Under the pieces are notes generated by a model that saw only the letters and a list, made by a program, of their open reading frames with translations, was not told the origin of the DNA and did no database searches. The translations under genes and the position numbers were made by a program. Of a stretch of DNA of 58,187 bases, positions 1 to 8,405 are shown piece after piece (positions within the stretch are counted from its first letter, which is position 1; each line of letters starts with the position of its first letter). The stretch lies in NCBI GenBank assembly GCA_001898725.1, contig MKUV01000030.1, positions 1-58,187 on the forward strand, written 5' to 3'. Source of the DNA: Caedibacter sp. 37-49 (GTDB lineage Bacteria; Pseudomonadota; Alphaproteobacteria; Caedimonadales; Caedimonadaceae).

Positions 1-90
1 AGGAACGACTATTTAAACTCATACGAGTATGGCCTTAAAAAGTCTCGTTTTTTATTCCCAAAAAGAAAATTATCAACAAAAAGTCATCAC

Positions 91-990
91 ATGGAAAGAA
101 ACGAAAGTATCAATATAGATAGTACACTTGTTAGTCACTTGATTAACAAACAATTCCCGCAATGGAAGAATTTAGTTGTCAAGCCTGTCGCAGTTGGGGG
201 ATGGGATAATAGAACATTTCACTTAGGTAACAAAATGCTTGTACGCTTACCAAGTGCTGCTGAATATGCGCCAAAAGTGAAAAAAGAACAAAAATGGCTA
301 CCACGTCTCGCGCCGTTTTTACCTTTAAAAATCCCTACTCTTTTAGCTATAGGAGAACCAGATGAAAATTATCCTTGGCCATGGTCTGTTTATAGTTGGA
401 TTGAAGGTGAAAATGCTGCAACAGGTCACATAACTAACCTTGATGATTTCGCAACTTCTCTTTCAGAATTTATTACTGCTTTACATCGCATTGATAGCAC
501 TGATGGCCCCATTCCTAATTTAGGTGGTTTTGCTTATATAGGTGGGCTTGCTGTGTATGATGATGAGGCACGTCAGGCTTTCTCACTTTTGAAAGATAAA
601 ATAGATACAACTATTGCAATCAAAGCTTGGGAAGCTGGTATTAAAACGATTTGGCAACATCCACCCTTATGGGTTCATGGTGATATCACTGCCGGTAACC
701 TTTTAGTAAACCATGGAAAGTTAACTGCTGTTATTGATTTTGGTGGTCTTGCAGTTGGTGATCCAGCTTGTGATTTAGTAATTGCTTGGAAATTTTTTAA
801 AAGCGAAACAAGAAAAACATTTCGTAATAAGCTTCCTTTAGATAATGCCACATGGGCTCGTGGTCGAGCCTGGGCTTTATGGAAAGCATCGATTGTTGCA
901 GCTAATTTAACTGAGACAAATGCAATAGAAGCAGCAAATCCCCTGGGCACAATTAATGAGGTCCTTATGGACTATAAACACAATCTTTAA
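91..990 (+). CDS. Aminoglycoside phosphotransferase (APH) family kinase
   Basis: This 299-residue protein has the APH/choline-kinase fold signature. The catalytic loop near residue 196 reads WVHGDITAGNL, and the metal-binding motif about 20 residues on reads IDFGGLAVGDPACDL. An early strand (VGGWDNRTFHLG) resembles the nucleotide-binding loop of the family. Family members transfer the gamma-phosphate of ATP to a hydroxyl of an aminoglycoside, macrolide or small metabolite in the cytosol. The substrate cannot be told from sequence: many chromosomal members are not resistance enzymes. The ATG at 91 has no strong Shine-Dalgarno sequence. The gene is single, separated by 175 bp from the rlmB operon, and no mobile element is visible next to it. 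Fold assignment is firm; specificity is unknown. Confidence 0.85.
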   Translation: MERNESINIDSTLVSHLINKQFPQWKNLVVKPVAVGGWDNRTFHLGNKMLVRLPSAAEYAPKVKKEQKWLPRLAPFLPLKIPTLLAIGEPDENYPWPWSVYSWIEGENAATGHITNLDDFATSLSEFITALHRIDSTDGPIPNLGGFAYIGGLAVYDDEARQAFSLLKDKIDTTIAIKAWEAGIKTIWQHPPLWVHGDITAGNLLVNHGKLTAVIDFGGLAVGDPACDLVIAWKFFKSETRKTFRNKLPLDNATWARGRAWALWKASIVAANLTETNAIEAANPLGTINEVLMDYKHNL

Positions 991-1165
991 GACAAATATG
1001 TATGGTTGAAGCATCTCTGCTCCTCTCCTCTCATTTATAGCATAAATATATGATTGAGATTTACTTTAATCCTTTAATAGTATTCTTTAGTTAAGTATCC
1101 CAAATTAATAAGAGATAAGAGAGTTATGAAAATCTTACAACATTTCATGACAAGAGCTTTAAAAA

Positions 1166-1939
1166 ATGATAGAAAGACGTATGAATAAAAATCACAATTC
1201 GTCTTCAAACAAAAATACATTTTGGATTTATGGTCTTCATGCTGTAAGGACGGCATTGTTAAATGAAGAACGCCAATGTCATAAAATGATATATCTTCAA
1301 GAATCTCAGCTTAAAGAGGTTGATTCTTCAAAGAAGCCTCACCTTTCGATCGAAAAAGTAGAGCGCCAAAAGTTTGATACTTTATTCCCTGGAGGTGCTG
1401 TTCATCAAGGAATTGCACTCCTCGTGACAATTTTTGAAGAAAAAGGTAATGAAATCTTTGAACAGATGGATGATCCGTCTTGTGTTGTGATAACTCTTGA
1501 TCAAATTACAGACCCCCATAATCTAGGCGCTATTTTGCGGTCAGCGGCAGCTTTTGGGGCAAAAGCCCTTATAGTGCCAGATCGCAATACACCAGATGAG
1601 AATTCTCCACTGGTTGCAAAAATAGCATCTGGGGCTTTAGAATGTGTGCCAATCATACGTGTGACCAACTTGGCACGTGCACTTGAAAAGATGAAAGATT
1701 ATGGGTTCTGGCATGTTGGATTAGATGAGCAGGGAACGACCTTACTGCCAGAATTAAAGCTTACAGGAAAAACGAATATTATTTTGGGAGCTGAAGGAGA
1801 AGGTTTGCGGCGTTTAACGCAAGAAAATTGTGATTTTCTAGTGCGCTTACCGACAAATCCTTTATTCACAACATTAAACGTTTCAAATGCAGCTGCAATT
1901 AGTTTATATGAATGTGTCCGCAATAAACCAACGAGCTAG
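1166..1939 (+). CDS. rlmB: 23S rRNA (guanosine-2'-O)-methyltransferase RlmB (TrmH/SPOUT family)
   Basis: 257 residues, the usual length for RlmB. Family members use S-adenosylmethionine to 2'-O-methylate G2251 in the peptidyl-transferase loop of 23S rRNA. All three SPOUT motifs are visible: motif 1 around DPHNLGAILRSAAAFGA, motif 2 in ILGAEGEGLRRL and motif 3 in LNVSNAAAISLYE. The N-terminal part (FWIYGLHAVRTAL) is the substrate-binding domain of TrmH-type enzymes. Two ATGs are possible, at 1166 and 1181; neither has a clear Shine-Dalgarno, and the longer is given. It is the first gene of a tight operon, with plsY starting 3 bp after its stop. A paralogous TrmH methyltransferase cannot be fully excluded, but the length and N-terminal domain favour RlmB. 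Confidence 0.88.
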   Translation: MIERRMNKNHNSSSNKNTFWIYGLHAVRTALLNEERQCHKMIYLQESQLKEVDSSKKPHLSIEKVERQKFDTLFPGGAVHQGIALLVTIFEEKGNEIFEQMDDPSCVVITLDQITDPHNLGAILRSAAAFGAKALIVPDRNTPDENSPLVAKIASGALECVPIIRVTNLARALEKMKDYGFWHVGLDEQGTTLLPELKLTGKTNIILGAEGEGLRRLTQENCDFLVRLPTNPLFTTLNVSNAAAISLYECVRNKPTS

Positions 1940-1942
1940 TCT

Positions 1943-2569
1943 ATGTATTCTCTAGAGAATTTTTGTACGTCAGTTATTCCAAGTGTGCTTATAGGATTTG
2001 GGTTAGGCGCCATTCCTTTTGGATTTCTTCTTAGTAAAATTTTTTTAGGATTAGATCCTCGGAAAATTGGTTCGGGAAATATTGGCGCAACAAATGTTTT
2101 GCGGACAGGTCATAAATATTTAGCAATTTTGACTTTACTACTAGATGCTTTAAAAGGTTGGGTTGCCGTTTTTATTATCCAGAAAATCTATCCCTCTGTT
2201 CACGAGGTTGAACCGTACATTGCAGGATTGAGTGCAATTATAGGGCATATGTATACGCCTTGGTTGCGCTTTAAAGGAGGAAAAGGAGCATCCACAACGG
2301 CTGGAGCTTTGTTTGCATTATCATGGCCTGTAGGCTTATGTACAATGTTCACATGGTTAATCACAATAATAACGACGCGCTATTCTTCTTTGGCAACACT
2401 TTTAGGTGCTATTGGAATGTCAATTTATGCAGCTTATTTTGGAAATCACTATTTAACGATATGGTGCCTAGTTGTCGCTTTTATAGTTGCCCTTAAACAT
2501 AAAGATAATATTCATCGCCTTATTCAGGGAAGGGAGTTAAGGATTGGCGCAAAGCAACAAAAAGATTAA
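1943..2569 (+). CDS. plsY: Glycerol-3-phosphate acyltransferase PlsY
   Basis: A 208-residue polytopic inner-membrane protein with about five hydrophobic segments. PlsY moves the acyl group of acyl-phosphate to sn-glycerol-3-phosphate, the first membrane step of phospholipid synthesis. Conserved loops are present: GSGNIGATNVLRTG near residue 43 and KGGKGASTTAGALFA near residue 112, both facing the active site. It follows rlmB by 3 bp and its 3' end overlaps the dprA start by 26 bp, so the genes are probably co-translated. The pairing plsY-dprA-topA is common in alphaproteobacteria. The partner PlsX is not in the window. Confidence 0.93.
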   Translation: MYSLENFCTSVIPSVLIGFGLGAIPFGFLLSKIFLGLDPRKIGSGNIGATNVLRTGHKYLAILTLLLDALKGWVAVFIIQKIYPSVHEVEPYIAGLSAIIGHMYTPWLRFKGGKGASTTAGALFALSWPVGLCTMFTWLITIITTRYSSLATLLGAIGMSIYAAYFGNHYLTIWCLVVAFIVALKHKDNIHRLIQGRELRIGAKQQKD

Positions 2570-3698
2570 TACCCCTTTTCAATTCACAGTTTTATCACCA
2601 CAAGAAAAGATAGACTGGCTTCGTTTAGCACGAACAGAACTTATTGGGCCTAAGACTTTTTTTGAGACCCTTAAGAAATATTATAATCCAACCCAAGCTT
2701 TAGAAGCATTACCAGACCTGTTGAGCAAGAAATATCCTAAGAAAAACTTAAAAATCCCATCTATACAAGATATTCAGCAAGAATTAGAGCAGCATGATAA
2801 ATTAAAAGCAGATTTAATTGCTTTTGTAGAACCAGAATATCCAGAAATATTAAGACATATTGCTGATCCTCCTCCAGTTATTAGTGTATTAGGAAATCGT
2901 CATCTTTTGCAAAAACATGCATTAGCAATTGTTGGCGCTAGAAATGCCTCTCTAAATGGGAAGAAGTTCGCAGAAAAGCTAGCAAGAGAGTTAGGCGATT
3001 ACGGTTATCAAATTATTTCTGGTCTTGCGAGAGGCATTGATACATCAGTCCATGTAGGCTCTTTATCTTCGGGGACAATAGCTGTTTTAGCGGGAGGCAT
3101 TGACCATATATATCCTTATGAGAATACAGATCTTTATTATAAAATTGCTGAGCAAGGGTTAATTATTGCTGAAAGTCCTTTTGGAACGATTCCTCAAGCT
3201 TCCTTCTTCCCACGTCGCAACCGTATCATTTCTGGGCTAAGCCTTGGCGTAATTATTATTGAAGCAGCTAAACAATCTGGTTCACTCGTAACGGCTCGCT
3301 TTGCTCTTGAACAGGGACGGGAAGTTTTTGCAGTTCCTGGCTCACCTATGGATCCACGTTCTTATGGAACAAATAAGTTGATTCGAGAAGGAGCGACTCT
3401 CATTCAAAATAGTGATGATGTTCTTTCATCGGTAGAAAGTTTCATTAAAATTCAACCGCCTTTGCAAGGTCAGAAAGAAAACCCTTATTCGCAAGAAATT
3501 TCTTTATTAAATAACAAAAATGATGAACAAACGCATCACATTTTGCTGAATTTATTAAGTTCTTCACCAATTGGGGTTGACGAAATCATCCGAGAATGTC
3601 ACTTCTCGATGTCGGAGGTTATGTTAGCTCTTCTTGAACTTGAGCTTGCGGGACGCATACAACGTTATCCTGGAGGACAGGTTTCTCTTAAGGGGTAG
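2544..3698 (+). CDS. dprA: DNA-processing protein DprA
   Basis: 384 residues. DprA binds incoming single-stranded DNA during transformation and loads RecA. The Rossmann-like core is recognisable from about residue 128: LAIVGARNASLNGKKFA, then IISGLARGIDTSVH, VLAGGIDHIYP and IIEAAKQSGSLVTA. The C-terminal 55 residues look like the usual DprA winged-helix domain. The start is a TTG at 2544 inside the plsY 3' end; a good AGGGAG Shine-Dalgarno at 2531-2536, seven bases upstream, supports it. With comF and recJ in the same window, the organism keeps at least part of a DNA uptake and recombination set. No competence pilus genes are visible here. Confidence 0.93.
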   Translation: MAQSNKKINTPFQFTVLSPQEKIDWLRLARTELIGPKTFFETLKKYYNPTQALEALPDLLSKKYPKKNLKIPSIQDIQQELEQHDKLKADLIAFVEPEYPEILRHIADPPPVISVLGNRHLLQKHALAIVGARNASLNGKKFAEKLARELGDYGYQIISGLARGIDTSVHVGSLSSGTIAVLAGGIDHIYPYENTDLYYKIAEQGLIIAESPFGTIPQASFFPRRNRIISGLSLGVIIIEAAKQSGSLVTARFALEQGREVFAVPGSPMDPRSYGTNKLIREGATLIQNSDDVLSSVESFIKIQPPLQGQKENPYSQEISLLNNKNDEQTHHILLNLLSSSPIGVDEIIRECHFSMSEVMLALLELELAGRIQRYPGGQVSLKG

Positions 3699-3739
3699 AG
3701 GTAATCATTTATTAATTAATCAGAAGATAAGATTTGGAC

Positions 3740-6145
3740 ATGAAAGTTGTCGTTGTAGAATCGCCATCAAAGGCCAAAACCATTAATAAATATTTAGGCT
3801 CAGACTATAAAGTCTTGGCAAGTTATGGACATATTCGTGATTTACCATCTCGTAATGGATCCGTAAATCCTGAACAAAATTTTAATATGGTTTGGGAAGT
3901 GGATGATAAAGCTGAACGCCATATTAACGAGATTTTAAAATCTCTAAAAGGAGCTGATCAGCTTTTACTCGCAACGGACCCTGATCGTGAAGGAGAAGCA
4001 ATTTCTTGGCATGTTAAGGAAGTCCTCGATCAAAAAAAGGCTTTAGCAAATGTTGATGTCAAGCGTGTGGTTTTTTATGAGGTTACAAAAAAAGCAATTC
4101 TTGAAGCGATTAAACAACCTCGACTTCTAAATCAGGAATTAATTGAAGCTTACCTAGCTCGGCGTGCCTTAGACTATCTTGTTGGATTTACACTTTCCCC
4201 CATTTTATGGCGAAAGCTTCCGGGAAGCCGATCAGCTGGACGTGTACAATCCGTTGCTTTAAGACTGACGACTGAGCGTGAAGATGAGATAGAAGCTTTT
4301 CGTACTCAAGAATATTGGACGATTAATGCAGAATTTTTAGGGCAGCCTCAAAAACATCTCAAGGCTCGTTTGACCCATTTTAATGGTAAAAAGCTTGAGA
4401 AGTTTGATCTTTCTGATCAAACAAAAGCGCAGAATGCGCAAATCGAAATTGAAAAGCATCTTTACAAGGTTTTAGAAGTAGAGAAGAAACAAGCGAAAAG
4501 GCATCCTTCACCACCTTTTACAACGTCAACACTTCAACAAGAAGCTTCGCGTAAATTAGGTTTTAGTGCAAAGAAAACGATGCAACTAGCACAGCATCTT
4601 TATGAGGGATTTGAGGTTGGTGGAGAGACGGTTGGTCTTATTACCTATATGAGAACAGATAGTGTTAATCTTGCACAAGAAGCGCTTTTTGCAGTGCGTG
4701 ACCTCATCAAGCAACAATATGGCTCAAACTATTGCCCTGAGTCTCCAAGAGCTTATAAAAGCAAGGCTAAGAACGCTCAAGAAGCACATGAAGCGATTCG
4801 TCCAACAGATGTGACAAGAGCTCCACAAATGCTTAAATCTATTCTGGATAATGACCATTTTAGACTTTATGAACTTATTTGGAAAAGAACAGTTGCTTCT
4901 CAAATGGAATCCGCCCTTCTTGATCAAGTCGGCGTGGATATTGCAAACCCTAAAAAAGACGTCATTTTACGGGCAACAGGATCAACAATCGCATTTGATG
5001 GTTACCTTAAAGTCTATGAAGAAGGAAAAGATGATGAAGCTTCTGAGCAAGAACAAATTCTTCCTCCTTTAATTCAAGGTGAAGATTTAGCGCTGCAGGC
5101 AGTTCATCCTGAGCAACATTTTACACAACCACCACCACGGTATACAGAAGCAAGTCTCGTTAAAAAACTTGAAGAGCTTGGGATTGGTCGCCCTTCAACG
5201 TATGCTTCAATTATCTCAACTTTAATTGATCGTAAGTATGTTGTGCTTGATAAAAAAAGACTTAAGCCAGAACCTTTAGGGCGTCTTGTAACAGCTTTTT
5301 TAAAGAATTATTTCGCAAAATATATCGAGTATGATTTTACAGCTCATCTTGAAGAAGAGTTAGACGAAATTTCTAATGGTAAGCGCTCATGGTTTAAAGT
5401 CCTTGAAGCTTTTTGGAAAGAGTTCTATGCAACTGTTGAACAAGCGGCTCCCTTAAAAATTGCGGACGTTATTAGCCAATTAGAACGTGACCTTGAGAAG
5501 TTGATTTTTATGCCCATAGAAGGAAGTTCTGATGCTCGGCAATGTCCCCAGTGCAAGGAAGGAAAACTCAACCTTAAATTGGGGAAATGGGGCGCATTCG
5601 TGGGCTGTTCAAACTATCCAACATGTGGATTCACACGAAAGCTTGTAAGTGATGGGACGGAGGAAGAAGCACAAGCTCAAGAAGGTGAAGAGAAGGCAGC
5701 CTCAAAAAATATATTTGAGCCCAAAACGCTAGGGAAAGATCCAGCCTCAAATGCAACCGTATCTTTGAGAAAAGGACCTTATGGATTTTATCTTCAATGG
5801 GATGGTGAAGAACAATCTATTCAAACACAACCAAAAGGCAAAGGGAAGAAAGCGGATGTTGCAAAACCAAAACGGGTCGCAATTCCAAGAGGACGTTCTG
5901 TCGAAAGTATCACGCTTGAAGATGCTTTGGCATTAGGGGCTTTGCCACGAACTGTCGGAACACATCCAGAAACGGGTAAAACAATTACCGCAGCAATCGG
6001 ACGCTTTGGTCCTTACGTAAAACATGAAAGTACCTTTAAGTCGATTGGGAAAGGTGATGACGTTTTAACGGTGACACTCGAACGGGCGTTAGAACTTCTT
6101 AGCGAAGAGTCTGAAAAGAAAAAAGTGTTTAAGAAGAAATCATAA
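3740..6145 (+). CDS. topA: DNA topoisomerase I
   Basis: Type IA topoisomerase that relaxes negative supercoils through a 5'-phosphotyrosine intermediate. The Toprim domain lies at the N-terminus (VVVESPSKAKTINKYLG, then TDPDREGEAISWH), and the active-site tyrosine is in GLITYMRTDSVNLA near residue 305. One C4 zinc ribbon (CPQC...CSNYPTC) sits near residue 600, followed by basic alphaproteobacterial C-terminal repeats ending in a lysine-rich tail. The ATG at 3740 gives the family start MKVVVVESP; a TTG two codons upstream (3734) is the alternative. It ends the operon rlmB-plsY-dprA-topA. In many alphaproteobacteria rnr comes next, but here 5.2 kb of accessory DNA intervenes. A diverged copy of its last 107 bp lies at 6794-6900. 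Confidence 0.96.
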   Translation: MKVVVVESPSKAKTINKYLGSDYKVLASYGHIRDLPSRNGSVNPEQNFNMVWEVDDKAERHINEILKSLKGADQLLLATDPDREGEAISWHVKEVLDQKKALANVDVKRVVFYEVTKKAILEAIKQPRLLNQELIEAYLARRALDYLVGFTLSPILWRKLPGSRSAGRVQSVALRLTTEREDEIEAFRTQEYWTINAEFLGQPQKHLKARLTHFNGKKLEKFDLSDQTKAQNAQIEIEKHLYKVLEVEKKQAKRHPSPPFTTSTLQQEASRKLGFSAKKTMQLAQHLYEGFEVGGETVGLITYMRTDSVNLAQEALFAVRDLIKQQYGSNYCPESPRAYKSKAKNAQEAHEAIRPTDVTRAPQMLKSILDNDHFRLYELIWKRTVASQMESALLDQVGVDIANPKKDVILRATGSTIAFDGYLKVYEEGKDDEASEQEQILPPLIQGEDLALQAVHPEQHFTQPPPRYTEASLVKKLEELGIGRPSTYASIISTLIDRKYVVLDKKRLKPEPLGRLVTAFLKNYFAKYIEYDFTAHLEEELDEISNGKRSWFKVLEAFWKEFYATVEQAAPLKIADVISQLERDLEKLIFMPIEGSSDARQCPQCKEGKLNLKLGKWGAFVGCSNYPTCGFTRKLVSDGTEEEAQAQEGEEKAASKNIFEPKTLGKDPASNATVSLRKGPYGFYLQWDGEEQSIQTQPKGKGKKADVAKPKRVAIPRGRSVESITLEDALALGALPRTVGTHPETGKTITAAIGRFGPYVKHESTFKSIGKGDDVLTVTLERALELLSEESEKKKVFKKKS

Positions 6146-6179
6146 GAAGCTTTAGCTGAGCTCTTTCTTATTATTCATA

Positions 6180-6458
6180 CTATGGGGAATAATGCTGTGC
6201 TCCATGAAAAAGTCTAAGTATTTGTATGTTTCCTTTATGAAGACGATATATTGCGGTGTAAGAGAGTTCTGAAAATACAAGTTCTCTAGTGTTATGAATT
6301 CTTCCTATTTTGCCTGCGTATGGAAAATCAGATAGAATTTCTATTTTAGATTGGATTTCTTCATAAATTTTATAAGTGGCGGGAAGATTTTCTTGCGTAA
6401 TATACTCAAACATGCTCTCAAGATCATTCTTTGCACTTATCGTCCAAAAAATTTGCAT
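6180..6458 (-). CDS. RelE/ParE-family toxin of a type II toxin-antitoxin pair
   Basis: 92 residues, a normal size for the family. The pattern is typical of ParE/RelE: an N-terminal strand (IFWTISAKNDLESMFEYI), two helices, an arginine-containing loop (DFPYAGKIGR), the strand TRELVFSELSYTAIYRL and a C-terminal LRLFHGAQHYSP. Family members either poison DNA gyrase (ParE) or cleave ribosome-bound mRNA (RelE). The sequence alone does not decide between them, although the C-terminal FHGAQ resembles ParE-type members. It is transcribed second, 7 bp after the antitoxin gene, as is usual. It runs opposite to topA, and its last codon lies 35 bp from the topA stop. Confidence 0.85.
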   Translation of the reverse strand: MQIFWTISAKNDLESMFEYITQENLPATYKIYEEIQSKIEILSDFPYAGKIGRIHNTRELVFSELSYTAIYRLHKGNIQILRLFHGAQHYSP

Positions 6459-6465
6459 TTGAGAT

Positions 6466-6708
6466 CTAGTTCTTAATTTTGTTGTGAAGTTCTCTCATGA
6501 CTTGAGAATGAGGAATGAGTTTGCCTTGATCTGCTTCTTCAATGCCCTGTGCGACTGCTTCAATAAAATGCTTTTCATGACAAAGATATTCTTTTAAGGC
6601 CTGTTCAATAACCCATGCCTTAGGTCTTGCGAGCATAGCCGCGATTTTAGAGAGCTCGGCATCAACATCAGCTGTTACACGTGTGCCAATAGAAACAGTT
6701 TTAATCAT
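6466..6708 (-). CDS. Ribbon-helix-helix antitoxin (ParD/CopG-like)
   Basis: 80 residues. The N-terminal half is a ribbon-helix-helix DNA-binding domain: a short strand (TVSIGTRV), then ELSKIAAMLARPKAWVIEQALKE. The C-terminal half (about residues 45-80) is the flexible part that normally wraps the toxin. Antitoxins of this class bind the toxin and, as a complex, repress their own promoter. The gene precedes the toxin by 7 bp. Just upstream of its start lies a perfect 14-bp palindrome (6737-6750), a plausible operator. Confidence 0.82.
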   Translation of the reverse strand: MIKTVSIGTRVTADVDAELSKIAAMLARPKAWVIEQALKEYLCHEKHFIEAVAQGIEEADQGKLIPHSQVMRELHNKIKN

Positions 6709-6736
6709 AGTTATTCTCCATTATTATAAATGATAA

Positions 6737-6750
6737 CATTGTTAACAATG
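6737..6750. promoter_or_regulatory. Palindromic operator of the toxin-antitoxin operon
   Basis: The sequence cattgttaacaatg is a perfect 14-bp inverted repeat 28 bp upstream of the antitoxin start, in the AT-rich promoter region. A shorter palindrome, tgatca, follows at 6749-6754. Ribbon-helix-helix antitoxins bind such symmetrical sites to repress their own operon; binding here is inferred from position and symmetry. Confidence 0.55.
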
Positions 6751-6793
6751 ATCATCAACAATAATTATGCAAGTTACATTATGGTCTTTTTTT

Positions 6794-6900
6794 AGTCGAT
6801 TGGGAAAGGTGATAACGTTTTAACGGTGACTCTTGAACGCGCTTTAAAACTTCTTAATCAAGAAACTGAAAAGAAAAAAATGTTTAACAAAAAAGAGTAA
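6794..6900 (+). pseudogene. Second copy of the topA 3' end (fragment)
   Basis: These 107 bp align without gaps to topA 6039-6145, with 17 mismatches by eye (about 84% identity) and the first 20 bases identical. The reading frame is kept for 34 codons to a TAA at the same place. Most differences keep similar residues (for example SEES becomes NQET), so the copy evolved as coding sequence and not as neutral debris. No start codon or upstream topA sequence precedes it. The toxin-antitoxin pair sits exactly between the two copies. This is what remains when a DNA segment inserts at a gene's 3' end and brings its own version of that end. Confidence 0.85.
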
Positions 6901-7089
6901 GTCCTAGAAATTTAAAGATTTTTATAAAAGCTAAGATTTACTTTAATATAATCATAATTATGTCTCAAAGCTTTAAAGATTGCATAATTATCTTTGCAAT
7001 GAATTCAAATTAATATTTTTTTGTAGACAATATTGTGGTCATTGTGGCAAACTAGCTTTATTAATTAATTTATTTCGAAAGGACAAAAT

Positions 7090-7548
7090 ATGTTAAAGAA
7101 TTTTTTCTACAATTTAATTATTGTTGGTGTTTTATCAGTGTCGCATGGCTTTTCATCCTCTCAAGCAATTCTTGAGGAAGCGCTGAGTGATGATGAGCAT
7201 TGTCTTCAAATTGCAAAAAAAGCCATTCAAATAGAGACTATTGCAACTTATGAACCTTTTAATTGGCAGGCTCATGGCTTTGATTTTACTAATGAAGCGA
7301 GTGTAGCTCGTGCTCAACGTTTGCATGATGCCCTAAAGACTTATTTTGAGGTAAAAGTTGCAGACATATTTGCGAAAAAAGTCGCTTTGCGTCCTGATAT
7401 GCCAGAATACGCAATTGCTGAAGCTCATTATAAATTGTACAATAACTATAAAGCCTCAATTGAAGACCTTTTCTCTGCAGCTTATTCTGCAACTTTTTGT
7501 GGTCAAGATTTTTATAATGAAGCTTTAAAAAGCTGGTATGAAAGTTAA
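7090..7548 (+). CDS. Small secreted protein of unknown function
   Basis: 152 residues. The first 25 residues (two basic-aromatic residues, then IIVGVLSVSHGFSS) form a Sec signal peptide, so the protein is likely periplasmic or exported. The mature part is predicted to be mostly helical, with two cysteines (in DDEHCLQI and ATFCGQD) that could form a disulfide. I recognise no family. The ATG at 7090 has a good Shine-Dalgarno (AAAGGA, 7079-7084). It stands alone in the topA-rnr accessory block and is followed at once by a strong palindrome at 7560. Confidence 0.6.
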   Translation: MLKNFFYNLIIVGVLSVSHGFSSSQAILEEALSDDEHCLQIAKKAIQIETIATYEPFNWQAHGFDFTNEASVARAQRLHDALKTYFEVKVADIFAKKVALRPDMPEYAIAEAHYKLYNNYKASIEDLFSAAYSATFCGQDFYNEALKSWYES

Positions 7549-7559
7549 TTCTCAACATC

Positions 7560-7587
7560 ATGGACTATAATTTAAATTATAGTCCAT
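7560..7587. terminator. Perfect 28-bp palindrome after the secreted-protein gene
   Basis: The arms are atggactataattt (7560 back through 7573, counting the outer A) and its exact complement, with no spacer, starting 11 bp after the stop codon at 7548. As RNA it could fold into a hairpin from either strand. No clean run of T follows on the plus strand, so a classic intrinsic terminator is only one reading; a dimeric protein-binding site is another. Confidence 0.45.
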
Positions 7588-7784
7588 ATTGATTCCAAAA
7601 AAAATTTTGCAAGAAAAATATTTTTTCCTTTAAATACAAGTACTTATTAAATAATTATTTTAAGAATCTAAAAATTTCTGTATTAGCGTTAATTTTCCAT
7701 CTCAGACTCTTGGGCATCCCTATGTGAAGAGAACCAACAATCCTTATCTCACCATCAAGTCCACCCCACCAAGCTGTCGTCGGT

Positions 7785-8279
7785 ATGCTGTCAGATGATA
7801 TTCTGGACGAAGTAATGCAATATATCTCAAAGCCGTCGGATTGCGCTCATCTAATGATACTTAGCTCTAACTATTATAAAAAAATAAAAATTAGAGCTTT
7901 AAATTTAGAAGGTCTACACTTCCCCAACAATAATATTCCAAAAGAAATTTTTCTCTTAACCTCTCTTGAGGCCCTAACTTTGGGAGCTTCTTCGCGCAAA
8001 AAGTCTTTAGCATCGCAAGCTCCGCATGCACTAACTGCTAGATTTTAGATCTATATGAAACCAATTCACAGGCACCTATGACACCATCAGGGATTGATTC
8101 AGACTTATTAGAATTTAGTTCCCCTATGAAACGAGGACCAACTTCTCGTGCTTAAACTTGAAGACAATCATTTTATGGGTGGTATTTTGTCAGAAATAGT
8201 TGGTTATTTAAGCACTCTTGTAGAATTACATATACAAATCTGTGGTTTAATTACTTTACCTGCTACACAACATGCTTAA
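7785..8279 (+). pseudogene. Decayed F-box/leucine-rich-repeat protein
   Basis: The open part (7785-8048, 87 codons) begins MLSDDILDEVMQYI and reads like a eukaryotic F-box, followed by the first LRR-type strand (LNLEGLHFPNNNIPKEIF). After an in-frame stop at 8046-8048 the same frame reopens at 8151-8279 with further LRR-like residues (LKLEDNHFMGGILSEIVGYL). Several stops lie between, so the gene is broken. F-box/LRR proteins are typical host-directed effectors of bacteria living in amoebae, where they recruit host ubiquitin ligase. The relic suggests that such an effector was once made here. No Shine-Dalgarno or promoter is obvious. Confidence 0.6.
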
Positions 8280-8405
8280 TGCAATCAGTTTGCCCCCTTT
8301 TAAGCACCAAGTCGAACTCTCAGGGATTAAATATCAATATAATAGATATTAATCTTAACCTTTTTTGATCATTGAATTACTTTCTTAAATTTTACATGTA
8401 AAAGT

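Noticed and set aside
1074-1256. 60-codon minus-strand frame over the rlmB start
   Set aside because: Overlaps the first 90 bp of rlmB in antisense and has no signal for translation.
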